Below the pieces are notes generated by a model, which saw nothing but the letters and a program-made list of their open reading frames with translations, had not been told where the DNA came from and ran no database searches. The translations under genes were made by a program, and so were the position numbers. A stretch of DNA of 64,000 bases from Bradyrhizobiaceae bacterium PARB1 (GTDB lineage: Bacteria; Pseudomonadota; Alphaproteobacteria; Rhizobiales; Xanthobacteraceae): positions 265,876 to 329,875 of the forward strand of contig NKIY01000004.1 in NCBI GenBank assembly GCA_002256345.1. The letters run 5' to 3'. Below, piece after piece: positions 49,343 to 57,974 of this stretch; position 1 is the first letter of the stretch; each line of letters starts with the position of its first letter.

Positions 49343-50785
49343 ATGAACATGGTCGCCAAAGCCAAACGTCCCTGGCCGTTGACCGCGAAGGTGCCGCTGG
49401 CCGTCGTGTGTCTGATGGTCGTCGTCGGAGCGTTGCTCTCGCATCAGGTCGTGAGCAAGCTCGACGAGAGGCAGGTGCAGTCGTTCGACGACCTGTCGCG
49501 CAGCTACCTGGACGGCCTGGCGTCGGCCATCGGGCCCTCCGTCTTGCGGGAGGACAGTTGGGAGGTCTTCGATGCGATCGAGCGTGCCCAGGCGGGCTAT
49601 CGCAGCCTCCGCCCCATCGAAACGGTCGTGACGAATGCGGACGACCGGGTCATCGCCGCGTCCGATCCGAAACGCCATCCGATCGGCGCGGAATACGACG
49701 GCAAACAGCGGAGCGGCCGCGACGGTTATGATCCCGGCGGAGATGAGGCAAGCGTCCAGCGCGCGCTCGCCTATCCCGGCCGGACGGCGGGGACGATCTA
49801 TGCGCGGTTCGACACGCGGCATCTCGCGAGCGACAGGCGCAGCGTCGCCATCGCGCTCGCCTTGTCAAACTCCATCCTGGTCCTGGTATTCGCCGCGGCG
49901 GGCTGGCTACTCACCCGCAAGATGCTGGAGCCGGTGAAGATCCTTTCCGACCACCTCGGTGCAGCCAAGGACTCGGCGAAGGAGATACCGAACGACGCGA
50001 TCGCGGGTGCACATGGGGAGTTTGGTGATCTGTTCCGTTCCTACAATGGCTTGGTCCGCTCCATGCACGAACGAGAGGATCTTGCGCGACGTCTCGCGAG
50101 GGAGCGTCGGATAAGCATACTGGGACGCCTGGCCTCCTCCGTCGCACATGAAATCAACAATCCGCTCGGGGGTCTCTTCAACGCGGTGGCGACACTGAAA
50201 TCGCACGGCCATCTGCCCAGCGTTCAACAGAACTCGATCGGTCTGCTCGACCGCGGTCTTCAGGCGATCCGCGACACGGTCCGGACCACTCTCTCCGCAT
50301 ATCGAAGCGATCGGAATCCGCGCGTATTCGAAGCGCGCGATCTGGACGATCTCGCGCTTCTTTCGGCACCGGAGGCCCGGCGCAAGGGCGTCAGCATCCG
50401 GATCGTCAATGGTGTCGCGTCGAATGCAGTCACGTCTTTCCCGAGCACGCCAATCCGGCAGGTCGTCCTCAACCTTCTGCTCAACGCCATCGCAGCGACG
50501 CCGCCGGGTGGGGGTGTTTCGCTCGAAGCCGGTCTCGACGGTGCTGTCCTGCTTCTTTCGATCCGAGACGATGGCGACGGAATGCCCGCTTGGGCGATCG
50601 ACGTTCTCACCCGAGGCGCGCCGCTTCCGCCACCGGACCGCAGTGGCTTGGGATTGTGGGCAGCGAGCCGCTTCGTTGCCGACATGCACGGAGCCGTTTC
50701 CGTGCAGACGCCTTCCGGGGGAGGCACGATAGTCGACGTAAGGATCCCTAGCCGCCGCGAAAGGGAGTTGGCCGATGTTGCGTGA
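49343..50785 (+). CDS. aioS: AioS sensor histidine kinase
   Basis: 480 residues. Helices at about 15-35 and 170-190 flank a periplasmic domain; HAMP linker, then H-box ASSVAHEINNPLGG, N-box (LNLLLNAIAAT) and G-boxes (DDGDGMP; SGLGLWAAS). It should receive AioX and phosphorylate AioR. Overlaps aioR by 11 nt. Confidence 0.9.
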   Translation: MNMVAKAKRPWPLTAKVPLAVVCLMVVVGALLSHQVVSKLDERQVQSFDDLSRSYLDGLASAIGPSVLREDSWEVFDAIERAQAGYRSLRPIETVVTNADDRVIAASDPKRHPIGAEYDGKQRSGRDGYDPGGDEASVQRALAYPGRTAGTIYARFDTRHLASDRRSVAIALALSNSILVLVFAAAGWLLTRKMLEPVKILSDHLGAAKDSAKEIPNDAIAGAHGEFGDLFRSYNGLVRSMHEREDLARRLARERRISILGRLASSVAHEINNPLGGLFNAVATLKSHGHLPSVQQNSIGLLDRGLQAIRDTVRTTLSAYRSDRNPRVFEARDLDDLALLSAPEARRKGVSIRIVNGVASNAVTSFPSTPIRQVVLNLLLNAIAATPPGGGVSLEAGLDGAVLLLSIRDDGDGMPAWAIDVLTRGAPLPPPDRSGLGLWAASRFVADMHGAVSVQTPSGGGTIVDVRIPSRRERELADVA

Positions 50786-52088
50786 TGAGAAATGCGTCGC
50801 CCTCGTCGAGGATGACCCGATCATGGGCGAGAGCCTTGTTCAGCGGCTCGCTCTGGATGGCATCGCCGTCCAGTGGTGGAGAAACGGCCGCGACGCGTTG
50901 GCCGCGATGGAGACTGGCCGCTTCAGAGCGGTCGTCTGCGACATCAAGCTTCCCGACATGAGCGGAGAGGAGCTTTTCACCGAGACGTCCAGATCCATGA
51001 GGACGCCTTTCCTCTTCATCACCGGTCACGCCGACATCGACCAGGCCGTCCGACTGATGCGCGCCGGCGCGGCCGACTACGTGACGAAACCCTTCGACGT
51101 CGAGACGTTGCTCACCCGGCTGGAAACCATCGGAGCGGATGAAGGCGCCGGAGACGAAGTCCTCGGATGCTCGGCAGCATCGCGGCGCGTCGAGCGGTTG
51201 CTCAGAAAACTGTCCAGCGTCAACACGACGGTGCTGCTGACCGGCGAGACTGGTAGCGGCAAGGAGGTGGCGGCCCGCTTTCTTCATGCGTCCTCCGCAC
51301 GCTGCCGCGAGCCGTTCATGGCCGTCAACTGCGCGGCGATTCCTTCCCAACTCCTGGAAAGCGAGCTGTTCGGGCACGAAAAGGGGGCATTCACCGGCGC
51401 GGCGCAGAGGCATCTCGGTTATGCGGAACGCGCCGGCGCGGGTGTGCTCTTTCTGGACGAGATAGGCGAACTCCACCCAGACCTGCAGGCCAAGCTGCTG
51501 CGCCTGGTTCAGGACCGTTCCTTCCACCGGGTAGGCGGGGAACGTCCGATCGCGTTCAACGGCAGGCTCGTCGCGGCGACGAATGCCGATCTCGCGGCGA
51601 TGGTCGATGCAGGCCGTTTCAGGGAGGATCTGCTTTACCGGATCAACGTCGTAAGCGTCGAAGTGCCAGCACTTCGCGACCGTCTGGAGGACATCCCACT
51701 CCTGATGAATCGCTTCTTCTCCGATCTTGCCGACGAGATGGACAGCAGTCTGCGGGGCTTCGACGTCGGGGCGGAAGAGGCTGCGTTGGCGCATGCATGG
51801 CCCGGGAACGTGCGCGAGCTCCGCAACAGGGTCGAGCGCGCCGTGGCCCTGAGCGACGGCATGTGGATCACCGCCGCCGACCTGTTTCCCGAAAGCGTCC
51901 GCTCGGAACCCGTCGGCAACGCATTTCTTCAAACGCTCGAGGATGTGCGTCAGTCCGCCGAGCGGAGACACATCGCGCGGGCGCTCGCCTCCACGGGCGG
52001 CGAAACCGGAGCGGCCTCGAAGCTGCTCGGAATCGGAAGATCCACCCTCTGGGAGAAGATGAAGCGACTGGGCCTGACGCCCGAGTGA
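50775..52088 (+). CDS. aioR: AioR sigma-54-dependent response regulator
   Basis: 437 residues. Receiver with Asp56 (VVCDIKLPD); AAA+ domain with GETGSGKE, GAFTGA (sigma-54 contact) and VLFLDEIGEL; Fis-type HTH at the end (GAASKLLGIGRSTLWEKMK). Activates the aioBA sigma-54 promoter at 53165-53180. Confidence 0.93.
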   Translation: MLRDEKCVALVEDDPIMGESLVQRLALDGIAVQWWRNGRDALAAMETGRFRAVVCDIKLPDMSGEELFTETSRSMRTPFLFITGHADIDQAVRLMRAGAADYVTKPFDVETLLTRLETIGADEGAGDEVLGCSAASRRVERLLRKLSSVNTTVLLTGETGSGKEVAARFLHASSARCREPFMAVNCAAIPSQLLESELFGHEKGAFTGAAQRHLGYAERAGAGVLFLDEIGELHPDLQAKLLRLVQDRSFHRVGGERPIAFNGRLVAATNADLAAMVDAGRFREDLLYRINVVSVEVPALRDRLEDIPLLMNRFFSDLADEMDSSLRGFDVGAEEAALAHAWPGNVRELRNRVERAVALSDGMWITAADLFPESVRSEPVGNAFLQTLEDVRQSAERRHIARALASTGGETGAASKLLGIGRSTLWEKMKRLGLTPE

Positions 52089-52108
52089 CATCGTCGTTGC
52101 GGCGAGTG

Positions 52109-52972
52109 TTACACGGCGTCGGCCAACCTGGTCGCCTCGGTCGCGCCTTCCATCCGTCCGATCGCCGCGAGATCCCGCTTGAGCGCCGAGAGATCGGAGG
52201 TCTCCACGGGCAGATTGACGAAAGCGGTCAATCTTGCGGCCAGGCGGCGATAGGCGGAAAGAAAGGCGGCGCGCTGCACGTCCTTGGTGCCCTTCACTTC
52301 GGCCGGGTCCGGAATGCCCCAATGCGCCTGCAGCGGATGGCCGGCCCAGGTGGGACACTGCTCGCCGGCGGCGGCGTCGCAGACGGTCACGATGAAATCC
52401 ATCGCCTTGCTGCGCTTCCCGGCGAACTTGCTCCACCCCTTCGAACTGAGGGCCGAAGTGTCGTAGCCGAGACCATCCAGCAATTCCAAGGCAAGCGGAT
52501 GCGGTCCGCTTTGAGGCCGACTGCCCGCGGAGTGCGCCCGAAAACGCCCGCCGCCCTCGCGGTTGAGTATGGCTTCCGCCATGATCGACCGGGCCGAATT
52601 GCCCGAGCAGAGGATCAGGACGTCGTAGGACTTGGAATCATCGAGGGGGCGCCGCTGAGGGAACTGATCGTCGCTGACCGGACGCATCTCGCCGAGCATC
52701 ACGTCGAAGAGGTTGCCGATCTGACCCGATTTCGCGGCATAGATGATCGATCGGCCCTCGCGCCTGCTGGTCAGCAGCCCCGCCCGCTCTAGCTGCGAAA
52801 GATGGGTCGACATAGTGTTGTGCGGCACCGCGAGCAGGCGCGCGACGTCGCCGGCGGGCAGACCATAGGGTAGATAGCGCGCAAGCAGCCGGAACGCTTC
52901 GAGACGCGTCGGCTGCGCGAGACTGGCGAACATCTCGACCGCGTCGTCGGTCGTGAACAGGTCTGGCTTCAT
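52109..52972 (-). CDS. ArsR-ArsC fusion (repressor plus LMW-PTP-type arsenate reductase)
   Basis: 287 residues from ATG 52972. Residues 8-95 are an ArsR winged HTH (LAQPTRLEAFRLLARYL; VPHNTMSTHLSQL) with no Cys at all before residue 122. Residues 115-285 are the thioredoxin-dependent ArsC fold with CSGNSARS (Cys122) and TVCDAAAGEQCP redox cysteines. Its upstream operator GTCGA-N6-TCGAC equals that of the second arsR-arsC locus. Convergent with aioR and divergent from aioB. Confidence 0.9.
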   Translation of the reverse strand: MKPDLFTTDDAVEMFASLAQPTRLEAFRLLARYLPYGLPAGDVARLLAVPHNTMSTHLSQLERAGLLTSRREGRSIIYAAKSGQIGNLFDVMLGEMRPVSDDQFPQRRPLDDSKSYDVLILCSGNSARSIMAEAILNREGGGRFRAHSAGSRPQSGPHPLALELLDGLGYDTSALSSKGWSKFAGKRSKAMDFIVTVCDAAAGEQCPTWAGHPLQAHWGIPDPAEVKGTKDVQRAAFLSAYRRLAARLTAFVNLPVETSDLSALKRDLAAIGRMEGATEATRLADAV

Positions 52973-53001
52973 GCTGGATGGAATCTTCCGGACGGGCATC
53001 C

Positions 53002-53017
53002 GTCGAAGATAGTCGAC
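53002..53017. promoter_or_regulatory. ArsR-type operator before the ArsR-ArsC fusion
   Basis: GTCGA, 6 nt, TCGAC (53002-53006 and 53013-53017), 30 nt before the start at 52972. The right arm extends to TCGACATAT, as in the operator at 57907-57934. Confidence 0.6.
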
Positions 53018-53052
53018 ATATCGGTTCCTGCAACGCGGCATGTCGCGCGACG

Positions 53053-53100
53053 ATCCGGAAATCCGGATGAGCACTGCCTTTGGCCGTCCGGATTTCCGGA
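53053..53100 (+). promoter_or_regulatory. Paired TCCGGA dyads, candidate AioR upstream activating sites
   Basis: TCCGGAAATCCGGA (53053-53066) and its reverse complement TCCGGATTTCCGGA (53087-53100), each internally repeated, lie about 65-130 nt before the sigma-54 promoter. The spacing suits an enhancer. The sequence differs from the GTTNCN6GNAAC site reported for AioR. Confidence 0.5.
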
Positions 53101-53164
53101 CGACGGCCCGTCGGTCTGACCCTTCCTCGTTTGATTTCGAACGGCTTTTCGCCGCGACGACGAC

Positions 53165-53180
53165 TGGCGCGATGCCTGCA
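53165..53180 (+). promoter_or_regulatory. Sigma-54 promoter for aioBA
   Basis: TGGCGCGATGCCTGCA has GG and GC exactly 10 nt apart, the -24/-12 elements. It lies 58 nt before the aioB ATG. Confidence 0.8.
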
Positions 53181-53237
53181 ATGTCCTTCCCGTCCGATGG
53201 GACGAAACGAAAAGCGACGGTCCGGGGAGACGACGAA

Positions 53238-53759
53238 ATGAAGAAGTGCGACGGCCTGGTCGATATGCGACGCAGGCATTTTCTCGGTGGCGCCGGCGCG
53301 ATGACCGCGGCCGCGGCGACCATGTCGGTCCTCCCCAAGGAGGCCAAAGCTGAACCGCGCGCGGGCCTCGTCAAATATCCCTCGAACAGACTCGGCAACG
53401 TCAAGGACCTCAAGGTCAACGAGCCGATGTCCGTTGCCTATCCGGACGACGACGCGCCGGGTGTCCTTCTCAAGCTCGGTCAGAAGGTCGCGACCGGAGC
53501 GGGACCCGACGGGGACATCGTCGGCTTCTCGTCCGCATGCCCGCACAAGGGGTTTCCCCTCAACTACAACGCCGGCGATCGGACCATGAACTGTCCGGGA
53601 CATTATTCGCGCTTCGACTGCGAGCGCGGCGGTCAGCAGGTCTGGGGACAGGCGACGCAGAACCTCCCTCAATACGTGCTGAGGATCGACGGCAACGGCG
53701 ACATCTTCGCCGAAGGCGTCGACGAACATATCTTCGGCCGCCTGTCGAACGTCCTCTGA
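53238..53759 (+). CDS. aioB: Arsenite oxidase small (Rieske) subunit AioB
   Basis: 173 residues from ATG 53238 with GGGGAGA upstream. Tat signal RRRHFLGGAGA; Rieske ligands Cys101, His103, Cys119, His122 (CPHKGF; CPGHYS). The usual extra disulfide cysteines are replaced by Phe106 and Gly121, as reported for Rhizobium NT-26 AioB. Exported with AioA. Confidence 0.93.
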   Translation: MKKCDGLVDMRRRHFLGGAGAMTAAAATMSVLPKEAKAEPRAGLVKYPSNRLGNVKDLKVNEPMSVAYPDDDAPGVLLKLGQKVATGAGPDGDIVGFSSACPHKGFPLNYNAGDRTMNCPGHYSRFDCERGGQQVWGQATQNLPQYVLRIDGNGDIFAEGVDEHIFGRLSNVL

Positions 53760-53772
53760 GGGAGCACATGAC

Positions 53773-56370
53773 ATGACCTACAAGCGACAAATCGGCACCC
53801 TCCCGATCGTGCCGGCGGACGCCAAGGAGCACAACGTCGTCTGCCACTACTGCATCGTCGGCTGCGGCTACAAGGCGTATTCCTGGGATGCGCGCTACGA
53901 AGGCGGGACCGCCCCGGGCGAGAACAAGTTCGGCGTGGACCTGTCGAAGCAGCAGGAGGCCGAGACCACGGCCTGGTATGCGCCGTCGATGTACAACATC
54001 GTCAAACAGGACGGCCGCGACGTGCATATCGTGATCAAGCCGGATCACGACTGCGTCGTGAATTCCGGGCTCGGTTCGCCGCGTGGCGCCCGCATGGCGG
54101 AGATGAGCTATTCGCGCCAGCGGAACACCCAGCTTCAAAGGCTGACCGATCCTCTCGTCTGGCGCTACGGTCAGATGCAGCCGACCAGTTGGGACGACGC
54201 GCTCGACCTCGTCGCGCGCGTCACTGCGGCCGTGATCAACGAACAGGGCGAAGACGGCCTCTTCGTGTCGGCTTTCGATCACGGCGGCGCCGGCGGCGGC
54301 TATGAGAACACCTGGGGTACCGGGAAGCTCTATTTCGGTGCGATGAAGATCAAGAACATCCGCATCCACAACAGGCCGGCCTACAATTCCGAGGTGCACG
54401 GCACCCGCGACATGGGCGTCGGCGAGCTCAACAACTGCTACGAAGACGCCGAGCTTGCCGACACGATCGTCGCCGTGGGCACCAACGCGCTCGAGACGCA
54501 GACCAACTACTTCCTCAATCACTGGATCCCGAACCTCCGCGGAACGTCGGTCGACAAGAAGAAGGCCGAGTTCGGCAACGAGGCGGTCGACCGGGGCCGC
54601 ATCGTCTTCGTCGATCCTCGCCGCACGGTGACGGTCAATGCCTGCGAGATCGAGGCCGGCAAGGACAACGTGCTGCACCTGCCCATCAATTCGGGCACCG
54701 ACCTCATCCTGTTCAACGCGTGGTTGACCTACGCCGCCGACAAGGGGTGGATCGACAAGCCGTTCATTGCCGCCTCGACGAAGGATTTCGACAAGGCGGT
54801 CGCGGCAAACCGTACCTCGCTCGCCGACGCAGCGAAGACCACGGGTCTGTCGGAAGCGGACATCGTCAAGGCGATCACCTGGATCGCCGAGCCGAAGGCC
54901 GGAGGCGCGCGCCGGCGCACGATGTTCGCCTACGAAAAGGGACTGATCTGGGGCAACGACAACTACCGGACCAACCAGTCCCTGGTGAACCTCGCGCTCG
55001 CGACCGGAAACGTCGGTCGTCCCGGAGGCGGCTGCGTCCGCATGGGCGGGCATCAGGAAGGCTATTCGCGCCCGTCGGACGCGCATGTCGGGAAGCCAGC
55101 TGCTTACGTCGATCAGCTCATCATCAACGGCAAGGGTGGCGTGCACCACATCTGGGGCTGCGACCACTACAAGACCACTCTAAACGCGATGGAGTTCAAG
55201 CGCGTCTACAAGAAGCGCACGGACATCGTGAAGGATGGAATGAACGCCGTCCCCTACGGAGATCGCGACGCCATGGTGAAGGCCGTGGTCGACGCCATCA
55301 AGAAGGGCGGTCTCTTCGCCGTGAACGTGGACATCGTGCCGACAATGATCGGAGAAGCATGCCACGTCGTGCTGCCGGCGGCGACGTCGGGCGAGATGAA
55401 CCTGACATCCATGAACGGCGAGCGGCGGATGCGGTTGACCGAGCGCTACATGGATCCTCCTGGTCAGGCGATGCCCGATTGCATTATCGCAGCACGCATC
55501 GCCAACCATATGGAGCGGATCTTCCGGCAGTCGGGAAAGGCGGATGTCGCGGACAAGTTCAAGGGCTTCGACTGGAAGACCGAAGAAGACGCGTTCATGG
55601 ACGGCTATGCCAAGCATGAGAAAGGCGGAGAATTCGTCACCTACGCCCGGCTGCGCGCCATGGGCACCAACGGATTCCAGGAGCCCGCGACAGGCCTCGA
55701 AAGCACCGGCGCGATCGCGGCCGGCACCTCCACGGGCAAGGACGGCGAGGTACTGAAAGGGCCGGCCATCGAAGCTGCCCGCGGCAAGGAGCCGGTCCAG
55801 AAGATCGCCAGCACCGTCCCGGCACCGTCGGGCGACGTCCAGCGGATCATCGGGACCAAGCGCCTGTATGCCGACGGCAAGTTCAATTCGAAGGACGGCA
55901 AGGCGAGCTTCGCATCGACCCAGTGGCGGGGTCTCCAGGCGCCCGGCAAGCAGGCCGAAAAGGACAAATTCCAATTCCTCATCAACAACGGCCGCGCGAA
56001 TCTCGTCTGGCAGAGCGCCTATCTCGACCGCGAGAACGAGTTCGTCCGTGACAGGTGGCCATATCCCTTCATCGAGCTCAATCCGGACGACATGAAGGAT
56101 CTCAAGCTCAATCCGGGCGATCTCGTCGAGGTCTACAACGACAACGGTTCGACCCAGGCCATGGCCTATCCCACGCCCACGGTAAGACGGAAGCAGGCGT
56201 TCATGCTGTTCGGCTATCCGACCGGCGTGCAGGGCAACGTCGTCTCCAAAGGCGTCAACGAGCTCGTCATCCCGAACTACAAGCAGACCTGGGGCAACAT
56301 CCGGAAGATCTCCGACGCTCCGGAGAGTGTCCGCGGCCTCACCTTCAAGTCGAAGGAATATTCGGTCTAG
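53773..56370 (+). CDS. aioA: Arsenite oxidase large (molybdopterin) subunit AioA
   Basis: 865 residues. Cys24, Cys27 and Cys31 (CHYCIVGC) bind the [3Fe-4S] cluster; later blocks (NPDDMKDLKLNPGDLVEVYN; FMLFGYPTGVQGNVVSKG) are typical of the bis-MGD DMSO-reductase family AioA. Oxidises arsenite to arsenate in the periplasm, passing electrons to AioB and the next cytochrome. RBS GGGAGC. Confidence 0.95.
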   Translation: MTYKRQIGTLPIVPADAKEHNVVCHYCIVGCGYKAYSWDARYEGGTAPGENKFGVDLSKQQEAETTAWYAPSMYNIVKQDGRDVHIVIKPDHDCVVNSGLGSPRGARMAEMSYSRQRNTQLQRLTDPLVWRYGQMQPTSWDDALDLVARVTAAVINEQGEDGLFVSAFDHGGAGGGYENTWGTGKLYFGAMKIKNIRIHNRPAYNSEVHGTRDMGVGELNNCYEDAELADTIVAVGTNALETQTNYFLNHWIPNLRGTSVDKKKAEFGNEAVDRGRIVFVDPRRTVTVNACEIEAGKDNVLHLPINSGTDLILFNAWLTYAADKGWIDKPFIAASTKDFDKAVAANRTSLADAAKTTGLSEADIVKAITWIAEPKAGGARRRTMFAYEKGLIWGNDNYRTNQSLVNLALATGNVGRPGGGCVRMGGHQEGYSRPSDAHVGKPAAYVDQLIINGKGGVHHIWGCDHYKTTLNAMEFKRVYKKRTDIVKDGMNAVPYGDRDAMVKAVVDAIKKGGLFAVNVDIVPTMIGEACHVVLPAATSGEMNLTSMNGERRMRLTERYMDPPGQAMPDCIIAARIANHMERIFRQSGKADVADKFKGFDWKTEEDAFMDGYAKHEKGGEFVTYARLRAMGTNGFQEPATGLESTGAIAAGTSTGKDGEVLKGPAIEAARGKEPVQKIASTVPAPSGDVQRIIGTKRLYADGKFNSKDGKASFASTQWRGLQAPGKQAEKDKFQFLINNGRANLVWQSAYLDRENEFVRDRWPYPFIELNPDDMKDLKLNPGDLVEVYNDNGSTQAMAYPTPTVRRKQAFMLFGYPTGVQGNVVSKGVNELVIPNYKQTWGNIRKISDAPESVRGLTFKSKEYSV

Positions 56371-56437
56371 GGCCTCGCCGGCGCCCGCGCGCCGGCGGAC
56401 CTCACCTCCCTTCAATCACCAATCTGGAAAGGCCGTC

Positions 56438-56821
56438 ATGCTCCGATCGTTCGTCGCAGCAGCGCTGTTCGCTGCCGCATCATCTTCCGCCCTCGCCCAG
56501 GATGTCGACGCAGGCAAACGCGTCTTCAACAAGTGCGTCGCCTGCCACGCCGTAGGACCGGGCGCTGCCAACAAGGTCGGCCCCGAACTGAACGGCCTTA
56601 TCGGCAGGAAGGCCGGTTCGGTCGCCGGCTACAATTACTCGGATGCGAACAAGAGCTCAGGGATCGTCTGGACCGAACAGGAATTCGCAGCCTACATCCG
56701 CGACCCCAAGGCGGTCGTGAAAGGGACGAAGATGGCGTTCGCTGGTCTCAAGAACGATAAGGAGATCGCAGATATTACGGCCTATCTGAAGACCTTCGCG
56801 GCAGACGGAAAGACGCAGTAG
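56438..56821 (+). CDS. Periplasmic c-type cytochrome, AioBA electron acceptor
   Basis: 127 residues with a signal peptide (ending SALAQ) and CVACH near residue 33, distal Met in KGTKMAFAG. A class I cytochrome c of cytochrome c2 type, in the same direction as aioBA and 67 nt after it. Likely accepts electrons from AioB. Confidence 0.92.
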   Translation: MLRSFVAAALFAAASSSALAQDVDAGKRVFNKCVACHAVGPGAANKVGPELNGLIGRKAGSVAGYNYSDANKSSGIVWTEQEFAAYIRDPKAVVKGTKMAFAGLKNDKEIADITAYLKTFAADGKTQ

Positions 56822-56835
56822 GCGCCGGCGTGATC

Positions 56836-56868
56836 ATGCGGAACGCGCCAGCGCGGCGCGTTCCGCAT
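56836..56868. terminator. Bidirectional terminator-like perfect hairpin
   Basis: A 14-bp perfect stem (ATGCGGAACGCGCC with its complement) and 5-nt loop lie between the convergent ends of the cytochrome gene (56821) and the PstS-like gene (56876). No T-tract. Confidence 0.7.
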
Positions 56869-56875
56869 CCGGAAG

Positions 56876-57892
56876 CTACGACCCGAAGTCATCCTTCAGG
56901 TACTTGCCGATGCGCTCGACCAGCGAGGTCGGCAGAGTCACGTAGTCGAGCGCCGCAGCGTCTTCCGCACCGTTCTCCAGCGACCATTTGAAGAAGTCGA
57001 CCGCGGTGCGCGACTTGACCGGATCCTTGGGCTTCTTCGGCATCAGGATGAACGAGGTCGCCGTGATCGGATAGGCATCATCGCCGGACGCGTCGGTCAT
57101 GATGCGGTAGAAATCCTTCGCGCTGCCCCAGTCGGCGCCATCGGCCGCGGCGCGGAAGGATTTGGCATCGGGCTGCACGAAACGCCCGGCACGATTCTGG
57201 ACGAGCCCATAGGTTAGCTTGTTCCGGACGGCGTAGGCGTATTCGACGTAGCTGATCGTATTCTTCGACATGCCCACATAGGCGGCAACGCCTTCATTGC
57301 CCTTCCCGCCGACGCCCACCTGCCAGTCAAGTGATACGGCTTCGCCCATCGTCGATTTCCACTCGGGGCTCACCTTCGACAGATAGTTGGCGAAATTGAA
57401 CGTCGTGCCCGAACCGTCGGTCCGGTGGACCACGGTGATCGGCGCAGCCGGAAGCTGGATATCCGGATTGAGGGCTTTCAAGGCCTGATCATCCCAGTTC
57501 TTGATCTTGCCCATAAAAATTTCGGCCAACACGGTGCCGGTGAACCGGATTTTGCCTGGGGCGACGCCCTCCAGATTCACCACCGGGACCACGGCGCCGA
57601 TGACGAGCGGAAATTGGCCGAGACCGGCCTTGGCGAGTTCGTCCGGCTTGAGCGGCATATCCGACGCTCCGAAGTCCACGGAGCCCGCTTTCACCTGCTG
57701 GATGCCGGCGCCCGAGCCGTTGGAGACGTAGTTGATCTTGTTGCCCGTCTTCGCCGCATAGGCCGCCGCCCACTTGGACAGGATCGGGTTCACAAAGCTC
57801 GAGCCGGAACCGTTGCTCTCTGCTGCAGCCGCTATGCTACCGGAATGCAGCAGTGCCGCGACGACCGCGACCGCGCGAAACGACTTGATCAT
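56876..57892 (-). CDS. PstS-like periplasmic phosphate/arsenate-binding protein
   Basis: 338 residues from ATG 57892. Signal peptide MIKSFRAVAVVAALLHSGSI; GSGAGIQQVKAGSVDFGASD and HRTDGSGTTFNFANYLSK are PstS phosphate-binding loops. No pstCAB genes follow. It shares the ArsR-type operator with the divergent arsR gene, so arsenic should induce it. Possibly selects phosphate over arsenate. Confidence 0.87.
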   Translation of the reverse strand: MIKSFRAVAVVAALLHSGSIAAAAESNGSGSSFVNPILSKWAAAYAAKTGNKINYVSNGSGAGIQQVKAGSVDFGASDMPLKPDELAKAGLGQFPLVIGAVVPVVNLEGVAPGKIRFTGTVLAEIFMGKIKNWDDQALKALNPDIQLPAAPITVVHRTDGSGTTFNFANYLSKVSPEWKSTMGEAVSLDWQVGVGGKGNEGVAAYVGMSKNTISYVEYAYAVRNKLTYGLVQNRAGRFVQPDAKSFRAAADGADWGSAKDFYRIMTDASGDDAYPITATSFILMPKKPKDPVKSRTAVDFFKWSLENGAEDAAALDYVTLPTSLVERIGKYLKDDFGS

Positions 57893-57906
57893 GGAAGGCT
57901 CCTTGG

Positions 57907-57934
57907 ATATATGTCGATATGTCTCGACATATAT
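57907..57934. promoter_or_regulatory. ArsR-type operator, long perfect palindrome
   Basis: Arms ATATATGTCGA (57907-57917) and TCGACATATAT (57924-57934) are perfect 11-bp complements around a 6-nt spacer, between pstS-like and arsR divergent starts. Confidence 0.8.
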
Positions 57935-57974
57935 AACCATTGTGACGGCGCGTTGACAACCGGAGTTTGGCGAA

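Noticed and set aside
50748-52436. 562-codon open frame opposite aioR
   Set aside because: aioR has full receiver, AAA+ and HTH motifs; the antisense frame shows none.
53560-55167. 535-codon open frame opposite aioA
   Set aside because: Low-complexity antisense frame; AioA cysteine cluster and MGD motifs support the plus strand.
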